Shown piece by piece: positions 21,600 through 32,139 of a DNA stretch of 64,000 nt. The stretch is taken from contig JALIGW010000002.1 in NCBI GenBank assembly GCA_023053685.1, positions 248,535,856 through 248,599,855 of the forward strand. The letters are read 5' to 3'. The position numbers and the translations under genes are program-made. A model generated the notes under the pieces. That model made no database searches, was not told the origin of the DNA, and saw only the letters and a program-made list of their open reading frames with translations. The stretch is from Diadophis punctatus similis. Its lineage: Eukaryota; Chordata; Lepidosauria; Squamata; Dipsadidae. Position 1 is the first letter of the stretch. Every line of letters begins with the position of its first letter.

Positions 21600-21987
21600 G
21601 CGCAGTCCGTAGGCTGGTGAGGGGGGAGATTGTTACATTCTTCCTCACTAAACACCCTCTCCAGGTCTCAATATTCGGCTGGCACCTGCTGGGAGCCTGG
21701 GGGAGTGGTCTCCCTTGCAGGGATGGCCAGCTGGGGATGGGCTGCACCCACAGGTGTTAATTTTTCCGGCTGCTTATGATTTCCTGAGAGGGGTGTAGGC
21801 CCAACGTACAAGGTTAGCTTCCGGTATCCTTTCTCCCAGTTTATGATGGGGGTCCACTTGTCTAGCCATGCCAGTCCCATGATGATGGCTCCTGACATTT
21901 TGGGGGCGACTATGAACCGGACATGTTCTTTAAAATGCTGTACGCCGCCCTGAGTCCTTAGGGAGTAGGGTGGCATAGAAGAATTCC

Positions 21988-22058
<71 letters not shown>

Positions 22059-22273
22059 ATACATACATACATACATACATACATACATACATACATACAT
22101 ACATACATACATAAATGTTCTTGGTGACGTCCCATCCTCAATTCTACTAGCTCGGTGAGGAGAGTGGCGCCCCCCCAATTAGCGATCTGTCCACTTATTG
22201 GAACCGGATGGGGTTCGCTAGGGGCCTGGTACGGATCCCCAGTTTCTCTACCACTATCTTGCTGATTAGGCAT
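21600..22273 (-). pseudogene. Gypsy protease region, broken by a microsatellite insertion
   Basis: Minus-strand continuation between gag and RT. VRFIVAPKMSGAIIMGLAWLDKW matches the protease C-terminal part of the fragment at 1-645. The catalytic DSG motif is not found in the open frame. The region is interrupted at 21935-22115 by a short retroposon end with AAAT and ACAT repeats, which writes repeated YLFI and MYVC residues into the apparent ORF. Confidence 0.8.
21935..22115 (+). mobile_element. Short retroposon 3-prime end with AAAT/ACAT tail
   Basis: TGCTGTACGCCGCCCTGAGT followed by (AAAT)n and (ACAT)n, flanked by the direct repeat ATGTTCTT on both sides (about 21923 and 22116), as expected of target-primed insertion. 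The same GCCGCCCTGAGT end occurs in reverse at 40640-40680 and 49820-49860. Confidence 0.75.
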
Positions 22274-22292
22274 CTTGAACAGCCCATGTCTT

Positions 22293-23392
22293 TCATGGCA
22301 TCTCCATCACCCTCCTGGGATGGAGGGGCACCATAATTTTTGCTTTTATGAGAAAGGGGCGAATTGCCTCATTCACCATTGGATCATCTTCGTCGCTGCC
22401 ACCCTCGTCCCATCGTGGGGCTGATTCCTCTGTTGGTGATGCCTCGGCGGCGTCAGAGGCGGGAGGGACCTCCTCCACTTGGAGGGCCACATGTCCCTGC
22501 TCCAGTGGTTTCACAGGCTTCTTTTGGGCCCCCGGAGGTGGTCTGACCCTCAGCAGTGCGATGGGGGCTGGCGCCAGGCAATCGGATGCCCAGTGGCCAG
22601 CTTGGCCACACCGATAACACTTTACGCCCCTCATATATTCAGGGCTTGGGGCGGCAGTTTGTCTAGGGGGGATCCAACGTCCCAGAGACCTTTTGGCCAT
22701 CCAGTCGGCAGGAAATTTCTTCTGGTCCCAGACTACGTGATCCAGAGCAATGGTGGGGGCATACCACTCTTGGATCCTAACCGGGACCCCCCGGATCTCG
22801 CACGTCTTCTTCAATTCAGGATCCAGGGCTTCCCGGAACGTGTGCACCAATAGTCGTTCGGACCAATCACGCACTTTTCCAGCCGCTCTCCTGAACTCCC
22901 ACACTAATTCTTTCACTGGGCGGCCCGCTTGCCTCAACTTTTGAATCTGCTCTTCGGCTTCCACTTGTTGGGCTTCATCGTGGAACCGGACTCTCATCAA
23001 TTGGATGAAGTCATTCGCATCATCTAATTCAGGGGCTGCTTCATCATGGAGCTCGGCCACCCACTCCGCCACTTCCCCCTCATTCATCCCTTCAGTTATT
23101 CTGTCGATCAGCTGCCTGTCTGTCTGGAACTGTGGCCCATATTCATCAACATATGCCCACACTCGGTGAATGAAATAGGCCAGCTTCTTAGGATCCCCAT
23201 CAAACATTGCTCGCAACCGGGGGGGGGTGGCTCTTGAGCCGGAGGGGTGGTGGCGTGCCTGGGCATGGCTGGCATGGTGATGGCTGGCTGAGGGGGCCCC
23301 CCAACTTGCCCCCTCCCAGCTATGGCTGTTGGCCCGTTCCCGGCATGGCTCCGTCCATGGGGAAGGGTCCCGGCACTTTAGATTCAGGATAG
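22293..23392 (-). pseudogene. Gypsy gag with CCHC zinc knuckle
   Basis: The capsid-like part (MFDGDPKKLAYFIHRVWAYV, VAELHDEAAPELDD, LVWEFRRAAGKV) is followed by a nucleocapsid zinc knuckle CYRCGQAGHWASDC and an acidic C-terminus (DEGGSDEDDPMVNEA). Gag would package the element RNA. The open frame extends to 23477, but its first ~30 residues are LTR sequence, so the true start lies within 23200-23392. A frameshift or stop separates it from protease. Gag, PR, RT, RH, IN and chromodomain in this order identify a Ty3/Gypsy chromovirus. Confidence 0.88.
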
Positions 23393-23953
23393 TGTCAGGG
23401 TTCCAAATAGCACCCAAACTTAAATCAGAGTCCAAGGCAAAGTATTCCTCAAAGTTCCAATTTATTAATAGAGCCATGTTGGCACATCTGTGGAAATCCC
23501 GAATCTAAAGCTACCAAGGATTCCCCACCCAGTTTAAAGTTCATTCCCCTTGTTCCACACCCCCAAGTCCATCACGTTGCCCACTCATCTTCTGCCAGTG
23601 TGTCCGATACTCCCATCCGGTTCCGGGCAGGTGCAGAACAAAGGATGACCTTGAGAACCTAGAAGGAATTTGTTATGGCTACATCTACATCCCTCATGCA
23701 ACCACCCCTCCCAGCTTCCCATAGCAATAATACATTCCAAGCATAAGTGTGGCAATCCCAACAAAAGATGTCTTTGGCTTGACAACGGACTGACTCCCCA
23801 ACCGAGCCTCAAAACAACAATGCAGGGAGAGGCGTGACTTCTGAAAGCAACTGAAAGCAGCACGTTGGGTGCTTCCCCAACAAGACACCGTTGCTGTGCC
23901 ACTCATGGGCAGTTTGGCATGGCAGAGCACTCCGCCCGCTCGGCCAGCTGTCA
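23393..23953 (-). mobile_element. 5-prime LTR of the Gypsy chromovirus
   Basis: Adjacent to the gag leader. On the minus strand the LTR ends TTTGGAACCCTGACA just before the internal region. Its start is tentatively TGACAGCTGGCC at 23953, giving TGACA...TGACA ends. The same CCCTGACA end occurs in the solo LTR at 31272-31782. The outer edge is a best guess, since the 3-prime LTR needed for comparison is missing. Confidence 0.6.
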
Positions 23954-26033
23954 ATCATTCTCCCCTCCCAGCCACTGCAATGGCCTCTCTTCAGAAAAGC
24001 AGCTTCTGGCTCGAGCAGGGTGGCTGAGTGACTCACAGAGCTAGTCTCTCTCCCTCTCTCGGGGCAAACCCGTGTGTGGAAAGGGAGGAGCGGGAAGCGC
24101 TCGCTTTCTTCCACCTGCTTTTCCCCACCCCCACCCCATTACGGCAACTTGCTCCTTTGCAGGCCGGTTAGTGGAGAGGGCTGCAGGGCTCGCGCCGTGA
24201 GGCCAGGTTTCCTTAAAAAAAAATGCAGCATGGAGGCTAGCTAGAAGGTGCTGGGATGGCAAGAAGCAAGCAAGCCTGTTGATTTTTGGCAGGGACAAGG
24301 ACCCCAGACCAGCTCATGAGTCCCTTTTTCCGCTTGCTTGGCTGAGGAAGAGCCACATGATCCTGCATCTTCTGCTTTGCCAAGCCCGTGGGCGGCTGCA
24401 GCCTGGAGGGAAAGGTGCTGGTTGCTGGGTTCATGCCAAACTTTGCGCGGTGGTGGGAAGCGGCCCGAGAGCCAGGCGGGAGGCAGAGGGGAGCGTGGGG
24501 CTTGTCTCGGCCGCTGAGCATGTGGGGCGCCCGGCTCTCGGGCTGCTTCTCACCACACAAAGTTTGGCATGCCAGGCCAGCGGAGGAAGAGGCTCCTGGC
24601 AGACATCAGCAGTTTACCTGTTGAGGCTCCAGGCCTCAGTGCACCAAGCCAGAAGAGCCGAGGCAGGCGCGCCACATACTCAGTGGCCGAGCTGAGCCCC
24701 GCGCACCCCTCTGCCACCCACCTTGCCTGCCTCCTCCTCCTTCCAGGCAGGGAGAGAGGTAGCAAAAGGGGGGGCGGTGGCCCCTGCCAAGCGCAGTGCA
24801 TGAAGGCAGTGGGCAAGGCATCTCCAGCACACCTGTTAATCCGCAGAAGCCACTGGTGGCCAGGCGGGCGGCAGCTCCCCACGCGGGGAGGGGAGAGGGC
24901 CAAGCCTGCGCTTGGAAGGGGCCGCCGCTCTTGCTGCCCTCCCTCCCTGCCTGGCAGGGAGATGTCTGCCTGCCCTCCAGAAGCAGCGCTGCTGTCGTTT
25001 GCTTTTGTTTCGCAACGGGAGAAGGAAGAAAGCAGGCAGCGAGAACGGCAGCCACTTCCAAGTGCAGACCTTGTCCTCTCCCTGACAGAGGCAGCACACG
25101 ACTGTGAAGGACCCTCACCATCCGCCCTCCTGAAGCACCACAGCTGCGGTTCGCTTTCTTCCTTCTCCTGCCACCGCCCCTCTTAGCCCCAACGCAGCAG
25201 TTGCGTCTCCCCCAAGGGCCACCCACCCACCCACTGGCCGGGCCTGGCCAGAAGTGGTGTTTCTCCCATCACAGGCTGGACACCGACATCGGAAGGCATG
25301 CGGGCGTGGGTGACTGCCAGGAAGGCCACTTGGAAGGGAGCAAAGCATGGCAGGGCTACGGGGAAGGGAGTAGGCTGCTACCTCCCTTCCCCGTGGCCAT
25401 GACATGCTTTCCTGCCTTCTACGTGGCCTTCCGCTTGCCTGCCTTTGTAAGTTGGCCACATGGAAGGCAGGAAAGCATGTGGAGCCCTTCCCAGCCTCGA
25501 ACCTCCACACCCCACACCAACCCGCACTCAAACAAAGCCTCACTGGGTGGCTCTGCCCACCGCAGCCACGCAGGAAAATTCCCCAGCACGGTGCAAATTC
25601 TGGGATGGCGGAGAGCCCAGGCAAGAGCGTACCCCGCCCTTTGGGACCCGAGGCGCAGTGGGTCTTCCCCCCCGCCAGCATCACCTTACCTTCTGCCGTC
25701 ACTGCTGCTGCTGCTATGGGGCTGAGTCTGAGAGCAGCAACAGTCAGCCCACAGAAGCACAGTGCGCCACGCCCAAAAGGCGGGAAACAGCAAGCGGATG
25801 TCCTGGGGCTGCTGCACATGCACACCGCATCTCTCACAGCCCTCTTCCAGTGCGGACTCGCATCCTACTGCATGAGCAGTGCCAGAACATCTGCTTCCAG
25901 GGTGAGCGAGCGGCAAGTGGCGGACTGGTAAAGGGCGTGGCCAACTAGCCATCACTGGAGGTTCGGCGAACCACAGATGGCCATCGGTACCAGTCTGCCC
26001 GAACTGGTCCGAACTGGAAGCATTTCACCCCTG
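23954..26033. mobile_element. GC-rich hAT-like non-autonomous element with internal hairpins
   Basis: Ends GGTCCGAACTGGAAG then CATTTCACCCCTG at 26033, a hAT-type terminus whose partner is at 17924. The interior is very GC-rich with palindromes, for example 24432-24571 (arms of about 45 nt starting CATGCCAAACTTTG) and 25397-25484 (CATGCTTTCCTGCC arms). Many open frames exist on both strands (up to 240 residues) with compositions that follow the GC bias and no domain. The left boundary is inferred from the LTR edge. Confidence 0.5.
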
Positions 26034-26049
26034 AAGCAAACATTATGTA

Positions 26050-26260
26050 CCACGTATACCCGAAAATAAGAGCTATCCCAAAAATAAGCTCTAGGTTGAT
26101 TTTTAAGCATGCACCTAATTCTAAAATATATCCCAAAAATAAGCCCTAGTGAAGATCGTCATCAGCCCGGGGGTGGGCATGGCCAGCATAGGAGGCATCA
26201 AGCACTCTGCTAGGCCTGGAGCTCAGGTCTTGCTCAGGCTGCGTCTATGACGAGGAGCAA
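26050..26260. mobile_element. MITE-like end with ACCCGAAAATAAGAGC
   Basis: ATACCCGAAAATAAGAGCTA and the repeated CCCAAAAATAAGC words are typical of small DNA-transposon termini. No partner end was found, so this is a fragment. Confidence 0.4.
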
Positions 26261-26850
26261 GGCCATGTAACGTGTCAGGATCACCTCCACCTCCCCACCC
26301 CCCCGTGCATCTGTCAGCTACCGGTGCCACGTGTCCGAATCATCTGCCTCCATTAATTTGGGTGTCAATCTGTCCCACTATCTCTCGGATTGCCCACAGC
26401 CATGGTGAGGCAGGCCATATGGTGCATTGGGATCACCTATCCACCATACTCTGCCCAGGTGCTGCAACTGCTACTGTTTGTCTCATGGGCGCTCTTCACC
26501 CTCCTGGCCATGCTGATTTTGGATGGCCTGCTGGGGTGCTCCTGCCTGGCGTGGGGCGAGTCGGCCGAGATCTACAACCTCTGGAGTGCCTCCCCCCACC
26601 GTCATCCTGCCAGGGCCACTTCGCATGTGATCGCCAGTGGAGCCATACCATCTGTGCCACCTTCAAACTCTCTAGCAAAGCACAGGGTGATACCCAGCAG
26701 CCCCCACTACCATAGCTTCTGCAGGAGCTACCCATGCATCCTGGGCAGCACGCCCCCTCCCCTCCCCTGCACGGCTTAGGTGGGTATCTGGCAGGCCGAC
26801 TGAGGCAGCTCCATCAACCCACTCACCACCTGCCTCACTCAGGCGGAAGT
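26261..26850. other. Unclassified GC-rich segment
   Basis: Two overlapping plus-strand frames (26272-26715 and 26390-26779) are open. The second contains a hydrophobic run (LQLLLFVSWALFTLLAMLIL), but the start context, length and C-terminal composition give no family. No terminal repeats are seen. It is left as unknown rather than called a gene. Confidence 0.3.
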
Positions 26851-26851
26851 C

Positions 26852-27090
26852 GATGGGGTCCCTTCCTCTATGGGTAGACTATAGAGGGCTAAATGGTGTG
26901 TTCAAAACATTTACCTGCTGCCCCTAATGAAGGACATGCTAGCACACCTGGCAAAAGGGAAGATTTTTATCACACTGGACTATAAGAATCATATTACCAA
27001 GTCAGAATTAAAGAGGGTAATGATTGGAAAATAGCATTTAATTGCCGTTTCAGATGCTTTCAATCCAGAGTTCTTTGAACTCTACGAGTC
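26852..27090 (+). pseudogene. Ty3/Gypsy reverse transcriptase fragment
   Basis: GTAGACTATAGAGGGCTAAA and the downstream YLLPLMKDMLAHLAKGKIFITLDY translation match the RT block of 2904-3120 and 21.4 kb, including the Asp of the LDxxxA-type motif region. Frame changes and a stop (GK-stop) follow. It sits at the left edge of module copy 2, as the 2904 fragment does for copy 1, so it was probably carried along by the old duplication. Confidence 0.8.
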
Positions 27091-27236
27091 AAGGGTCTTC
27101 CTTCCCTAAGGGGTCTAACTGGGGCAGGTCTGACATTAGCTAATAGGAAAGCAATGCAGAGACTCCCTACTGCACATTGGTCTCATCCCTATCAACTGCA
27201 GTGAGAAGCCTGCAGGGTTGTGATGAATGAACATAG

Positions 27237-27480
27237 CTAGTCCTCACTTAGTGACCACAATTATGACTGGCAATTCTGTTGCTAATTTTCATGACTGCTA
27301 AGTGAAAAATCACCTGATTGCAACAGGCTTTTGACCTCACTTTGCCTATGACCATTGAATGAATCACTGTGGACATTAAGTGAGACATCACCTGACTGCC
27401 AGTGATTTTATTTCTGTCTTCTCCATGAACTTTGCTTGGCTAGTTGGGAAGCATGCTAATGGCTAACACATGATCGTGGG
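27237..27480. mobile_element. Tigger-like non-autonomous remnant
   Basis: TAGTCCTCACTTAGTGACCA, CACTTTGCCTATGACC and CATTAAGTGAGACATCACCTG are words of Tigger-like MITEs. The copy is degraded and lacks a clean right terminus. Confidence 0.55.
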
Positions 27481-27644
27481 AGAATTTGATGGTTTAAAAT
27501 ACAATGATTGTTTGCAAAGCTGTTTTTTTTTGGTACCATCATAATCTTGAATGGTTACTACATGAGACAAATGATAAGGGAGGACTTCCTCTATTACACC
27601 CAGAAAAAAATGCCATTTGCAGTGGATGTCATTTGATGGAAGAA

Positions 27645-28756
27645 TAAGGTGACCAGACATCCCACTTTTGGCGGGACAGACACGCTTTTCAAGCATGTGT
27701 CCCGCGTCCCACATTGTTTCCAAAAAGTCACGCTTTTTGGGAAAGAATGCCCGACAACAAACAAATTTTGAAAAGAAACAGCGGGACGTCTGGTCACCTT
27801 ACTCTTGGCTCTCCTGCTCCCCCTCCGCCAGCGCTGGGCTGCTGGAGTGACAGGGGGAGAAAGGAGATCAGGAGGCGGCGGCGGATCACAACCCCTCCCC
27901 TAGCCGCCGCCGCTCCCAGCCAGACACTCCGCTCCGGACTCCTGGGCAGAAAGCAACAGTAAGCGTAGCAGGCGGAGTGTCTGGGCTGGGAGCGGCAAAC
28001 CCCTCCCCTAGCCGCCGCCGCTCCCAGCCAGACACTCCGCTCCGGACTCCTGGGCAGAAAGCAACAGTAAGCGTAGCAGGCGGAGTGTCTGGGCTGGGAG
28101 CGGCAAACCCCTCCCCTAGCCGCTGCCGCTCCCAGCCAGACACTCCGCTCCGGACTCCTGGGCAGAAAGCAACAGTAAGCGTAGCAGGCGGAGTGTCTGG
28201 GCTGGGAGCGGCGGCAGCTAGGGGAGGGGTTTGCGGCTTGGCGTCGCTGCAGAAATGTCAGCCTCTTGGGGAGCTGCGCGCGCTTGTGTGTGTGTGTGTT
28301 CGTGAGCGCGCGGGGCGGAGTGACTTGCTCGCTCGCTTCTCTCTCTCTCTCTGCCTGGAGCTGCCGCTGGAGTTGTTGTGATCTGCCGCCGCCTCCTGAT
28401 CTCCTTTCTCCCCGTCACTCCAGCAGCCCAGCGCTGGCGGAGGGGGAGCAGGAGAGCCAAGAGACGCTGGGTTGGAGCACCATCTCCGGACTGCTCCCCT
28501 TCCCAAGCCAGCCCCGCTCGCTCGCTTGCCAGCCAGCCCAAGCCACTGCCGGCTCCCGAAGGGGAGGCGGGAGGCGAGTGAAGGCCTCCCGCCTCCCACC
28601 CACCCACCTGGATGCCAACATTTGCGTTCTTTTGCCCTCTGCACATGCGCACAGCATTCTGCGCATGCGCAGAGGGCAAAACTCAAATGGCGGCTCCCCT
28701 AGAAACCCACCCCCCATCAATGGTGTCCCGCTTTTAAAAAAAATCTGGTCACCTCA
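27645..28756. mobile_element. hAT-like foldback element with nested palindromes
   Basis: Terminal inverted repeats TAAGGTGACCAGAC and CTGGTCACCTCA are flanked by the direct repeat TGGAAGAA (27637-27644 and 28757-28764; one more A also matches, so 8 or 9 bp). Inside, arms at about 27805-27898 and 28372-28468 are inverted repeats of each other. They enclose a 108-bp palindromic unit in three tandem copies. A third hairpin, CCTCTGC...GCAGAGG, is at 28638-28680. The insertion splits module copy 2, and the uninterrupted version is near 3150. No transposase. Confidence 0.85.
27890..28213. repeat. Three tandem 108-bp palindromic units
   Basis: Units start at 27890, 27998 and 28106. Each is itself a hairpin: GCTCCCAGCCAGACACTCCG pairs with CGGAGTGTCTGGGCTGGGAG around a ~35-nt loop containing AAAGCAACAGTAAGCG. 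28214-28233 holds the reverse complement of the unit start and closes the larger palindrome. Units are almost identical, so the expansion is recent. Confidence 0.93.
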
Positions 28757-30032
28757 TGGAAGAATCACATGGAAGAAATAATTGTTGTCGTACCCAGCTG
28801 GTGGATTACCCAGAAGGATCGTGTTCGAGAAAGAACATTTCTGTTCTGGGAGGTTCCCTTTGTCTGGGACGGATATAGGAGTTTGGGATTATGACCGCAT
28901 ACAAATGAATCCCTTTGTGAGCCTGAGATCTTCCCAAGAAACTACCACATGGAGCACAGCCACTTCTTAAAAGCCCCCTCACCACTGTACTCTTCTGGAA
29001 AACGGATCATCAACAGAAATTTAGACTTTTGAGAAAAAGACACAATTGTTTTATTGTTCTTAAACAAAATTTAAGAAAAAGTTTTATTAGTAAGAATCAA
29101 ACAAAAATATTTCATCCCAGATAGATCAGAGACAATGATTGTGACTTATGATAAATAAGCCGTTCTAGACTTTATAAAAGTGAAATGCAAAACTAGATTG
29201 TTAATGCTTTGCTGTTTTAACTTTGCTGTTGGTTTACCTGTTAACTACTTTGCCTCTCTATATAGTAGATAGATGAAGGTCAATTTTTTTGTAAATAGAG
29301 GTAGAACTTTACTGTCTGGTGCCCTAGAGAATAAGTCAATCCGTTCTTCTTTGTGACAGACGCTCAAGTACTGGAAGACAGCTATCATGTCCCTCCTATT
29401 GACCCTATATCATCTTTGTTGCTCTTCTGTGCACATTTTCAACATTTTTATATCATGGTGACCAGCACCCGACACAGTATTCTAAGTGTGGTATCACCAG
29501 CACTGTGTAAAGCAATTCTCTCTTCTTGTTGCCTTCACACTATTCCTCTGTTGATGCAATCTAGGACTGCATTGGGTTTTTTGGTAGCTGCAGCAAAACA
29601 CTGGCAGAAGGGGTACTTGTCCAGTTCTCATGTGCCCCAGGGATACACGGCCTGCCCTTGTGGAGATCTCCTGGAGACAGCCACCATTTTCAGTGCACCC
29701 ACAATTCCTTAACACAGAACAGTCTGTCCCACTCCCAGTGACCCAGAAGCAACTGCCATATTGACATAGAGGTAGCCACGGCAAAATGGCAGCTGCTTCC
29801 ACAAGTCCACTGCATGGCCCAGGAATGAATCTTGGGCAGAGTCAAAATAATGGCTCTTTCCATAAGGCAGTCACGCAGCCCAGAGATGCATGTCCTGCCC
29901 TCTTTCCCCACAAGAGGTTCAGAGATCATCAAAAGGCATGGAGGAGGGGGAGGTTGTGATGCCTGATAGGGTGGGAGTAAGGCCTAAGGATTGTAGGGAT
30001 CCAGAAGTGGGGACCCTGTGGGGGAGGGAAAG
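28757..30032. repeat. Duplicated ZNF downstream flank, module copy 2
   Basis: Continues the sequence of 3150-4290 (for example CCCAGCTGGTGGATTACCCA, ATCACCAGCACTGTGTAAAG, GCATGTCCTGCCCTCTTTC). Non-coding. Later insertions at 30041, 30509 and 31272 are absent from copy 1. Confidence 0.7.
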
Positions 30033-30040
30033 GCCTATGG

Positions 30041-30314
30041 CACAGGTTAGCAACCCACGACTCTGGAGCTTCATGCGGCTCTTTCATCCCTCTGCGGCGG
30101 CTCCCTTCGCTGATCAATAAAAAGAAAAAGGACGCCTCTAGGAGACTCTATGGTGGGGGAACCGGACTTCCGGTCGACAGAGGAAAAAGGATGCCATGGT
30201 AGGCGGAGACTCTATGGTGGGGGAACTGGACTTCTGGTTGGCTCCAGAATTGAATGGAGGGCTTCTGGTTAGGACCTTTGTAGCTCTTTGAATGTTTAAG
30301 GTTGCCAATCCCTG
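30041..30314. mobile_element. hAT element with GCCTATGG target duplication
   Basis: Termini CACAGGTTAGCAACC and GGTTGCCAATCCCTG are imperfect inverted repeats. GCCTATGG occurs on both sides (30033-30040 and 30315-30322). The interior contains two copies of an AGACTCTATGGTGGGGGAAC phrase (about 30146 and 30208). The element is absent from the equivalent place in units A and B. Confidence 0.88.
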
Positions 30315-30508
30315 GCCTATGGGGACCATATGGTGACCCTATGGGGGAGGAATGGCCTATGGAGACCTGTGAGGAAGGGAAAGGTCTGGGAGGACCCAAA
30401 GGTTGGGATAGGGGAGGCCTTTGGAAGGGAAGGCTGGGCCTGCACTAGGCCTTCAAGAACTTTCCCAAACTCTGAGGTAGCCACTGTTGCGCTTAACAAC
30501 TTGCACAT

Positions 30509-31076
30509 GACGAACCGCAGCCTGGGGTTTACCTTAGCTGGAGGTGGGTGGGTAGCCGGACGGCTGAGCTGCAGGAACAGTGTGGACGGCACGATGTGCA
30601 GCAAGCAAGGGTTCGGTGGCAGCAGCTACCTCATGCTGCACCAAACAGCTGTTCGTCGGGTTTCTGGGTCTCGCATTGCTACATTGATTGATTGTTGGCT
30701 GGCCGGGAGGCCACTGCCCACCCGCCTGCCAGTTGATTGAGATGATGATCGCGGATGCACTGCCACCGCCAGAGAGGGGTCCAGCTGACACACCTCAAGC
30801 ACCCTGCGCAGCTGCAGCCTCATGTTTCCTGGGCCTGGAAAATTCGCCGGATGGGAGCTGTCAGGGTGTGCATGTCCGGTCACTTGGAGGGCATGGCCCT
30901 ATGCCATTAAAGCGCGCTGGGAGGCAGAAGCTCCCAGTGCTGACTTTACAAGCTTTGCTCAGGCATTGGACTCATTGTGTATCGAGGCTCTGGCCTGATT
31001 AAACCTATTGCTGGCTTGACGGTTCCTGAGCGTGTTTGCTTAGTTCGGACCAGGTCCAGCCTTGGACCTTTGAGAG
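30509..31076. mobile_element. LTR-like insertion with 5-bp duplication CACAT
   Basis: Copy 1 reads straight from TTGCACAT into CATTTGATGGC (about 4360). Copy 2 has 568 extra bases between CACAT (30504-30508) and CACAT (31077-31081). The tail has GATTAAACCTATTGCTGGC and TTCGGACCAGGTCC words typical of LTR 3-prime regions. Termini are not a clean TG...CA, so the class is tentative. Confidence 0.55.
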
Positions 31077-31271
31077 CACATACATTTGACAGCTTCATCA
31101 GGGAGAGGAGGGGGTGGTGGTACTTCAGCAAGGTAATCTCACTTAACCAGTGTTACAACATACAACCAAAATTGGGAGGCCCATTACAGTTATATCTCAA
31201 CGACTACTTGTATGGTGGTTGGGGAATTATGGCACTCATAATCTGGAGGACAAGAAGGTAGAAGACGGAAA

Positions 31272-31782
31272 TGTCAACCCTGAAGCTGGCCAAACTGGAG
31301 CCATTTTCTTTTCCGCTTCAGTGCTGACACATACTGGAGCTGAGGGATAGGGAGGGGGGAATAGAGATACCTGGGGTGCTGTAGCCAAAACAAAATGCTT
31401 TCCCTTGGGAACCAAGGACATTCCCACAGGTACTCAGAAGGAGACTGAGGATATTATGGAGAATTTTATGACAGAAATGGGAATTATATAAAAATTGTGT
31501 ATGGGGATGTTATAAGCTGTATAAAAGTTTTGACTCGAGCGATACTCTTTTCAGAGAAAATACATTGTCTGTATGTCTGTGTGTTAAAAATGAGACTGAG
31601 GTCACCTAGCAACTGAACTGTATGCTGATTGGATCATGTGACTGTTTTGGGAAAGTGACAAACTTTTACTTTTAATTAGGTGAAAACCACAGGAACCTTT
31701 AGGGTGGCCAATATGACATATCCAATAAAACTATTCTTTGAGGAATCCACCTGCCTGGATAATGTTACTTGGAACCCTGACA
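31272..31782 (+). mobile_element. Solo LTR with 5-bp target duplication
   Basis: Starts TGTCAACCCTGAAG and ends TTGGAACCCTGACA, flanked by GGAAA on both sides (31267-31271 and 31783-31787). TATAAAAG lies near 31520 and AATAAAACTATTC near 31723, in promoter and polyadenylation positions for plus orientation. The 3-prime end matches the Gypsy LTR end at 23393, so it is probably from the same broad family. Confidence 0.9.
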
Positions 31783-32026
31783 GGAAACTCCACAAAATGG
31801 AATTCCACAATCAATATAATATATGATATCCAGAAACAGTTCACCTTTAGTTTCCACATTTTTTGTCTCCAACTACAGATCTAAACCTGAGATGTGTTCA
31901 CAAAAAAGGATCAGGCCAGTATTCAGAGTCTATTTCTCACCTACACTCTCAGCGGGAGTTCAGAAATGAAATTCAAGCCTTCTCCAAACTCATCAACATT
32001 TGCCTCGTGACTTTTCTTGTAGGCAA

Positions 32027-32139
32027 TAGGGACTTATATAGTCCTAAAGTACTGTCCACAGACTGGACATTTGAGAGGTCTCTCCCATGTGAGTCCTCTG
32101 GTGTTTCACCAGGTTTGAATTGAAATGGAAACTTTTCCC
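32027..32139 (-). pseudogene. Decayed finger 3-prime of ZNF-2
   Basis: After the ZNF-2 stop (TGA in GAT-TGA-GGG, a former Cys codon as shown by unit B at 53466) the frame continues [20 protein letters not shown] and ends at a later stop. A short deletion also removed the first half of this finger. The same TGA is present in unit B. Confidence 0.8.

Noticed and set aside
21987..22178. Peptide with repeated MYVC and YLFI
   Set aside because: Translation of the ACAT/AAAT microsatellite in the Gypsy protease region.
24569..25931. Overlapping frames of up to 240 residues on both strands
   Set aside because: GC-rich transposon interior with internal hairpins; no recognisable family, and frames are open on both strands at once.
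17924..26033. One giant hAT element spanning the Gypsy region
   Set aside because: The two ends are inverted counterparts, but the flanking 8-mers (ATCCAGAG and AAGCAAAC) do not match, so two separate copies are as likely.
27890..28213. Three regular repeats that might suggest a CRISPR-like array
   Set aside because: Units are 108 bp, contiguous, with no unique spacers, and lie inside a vertebrate transposon.
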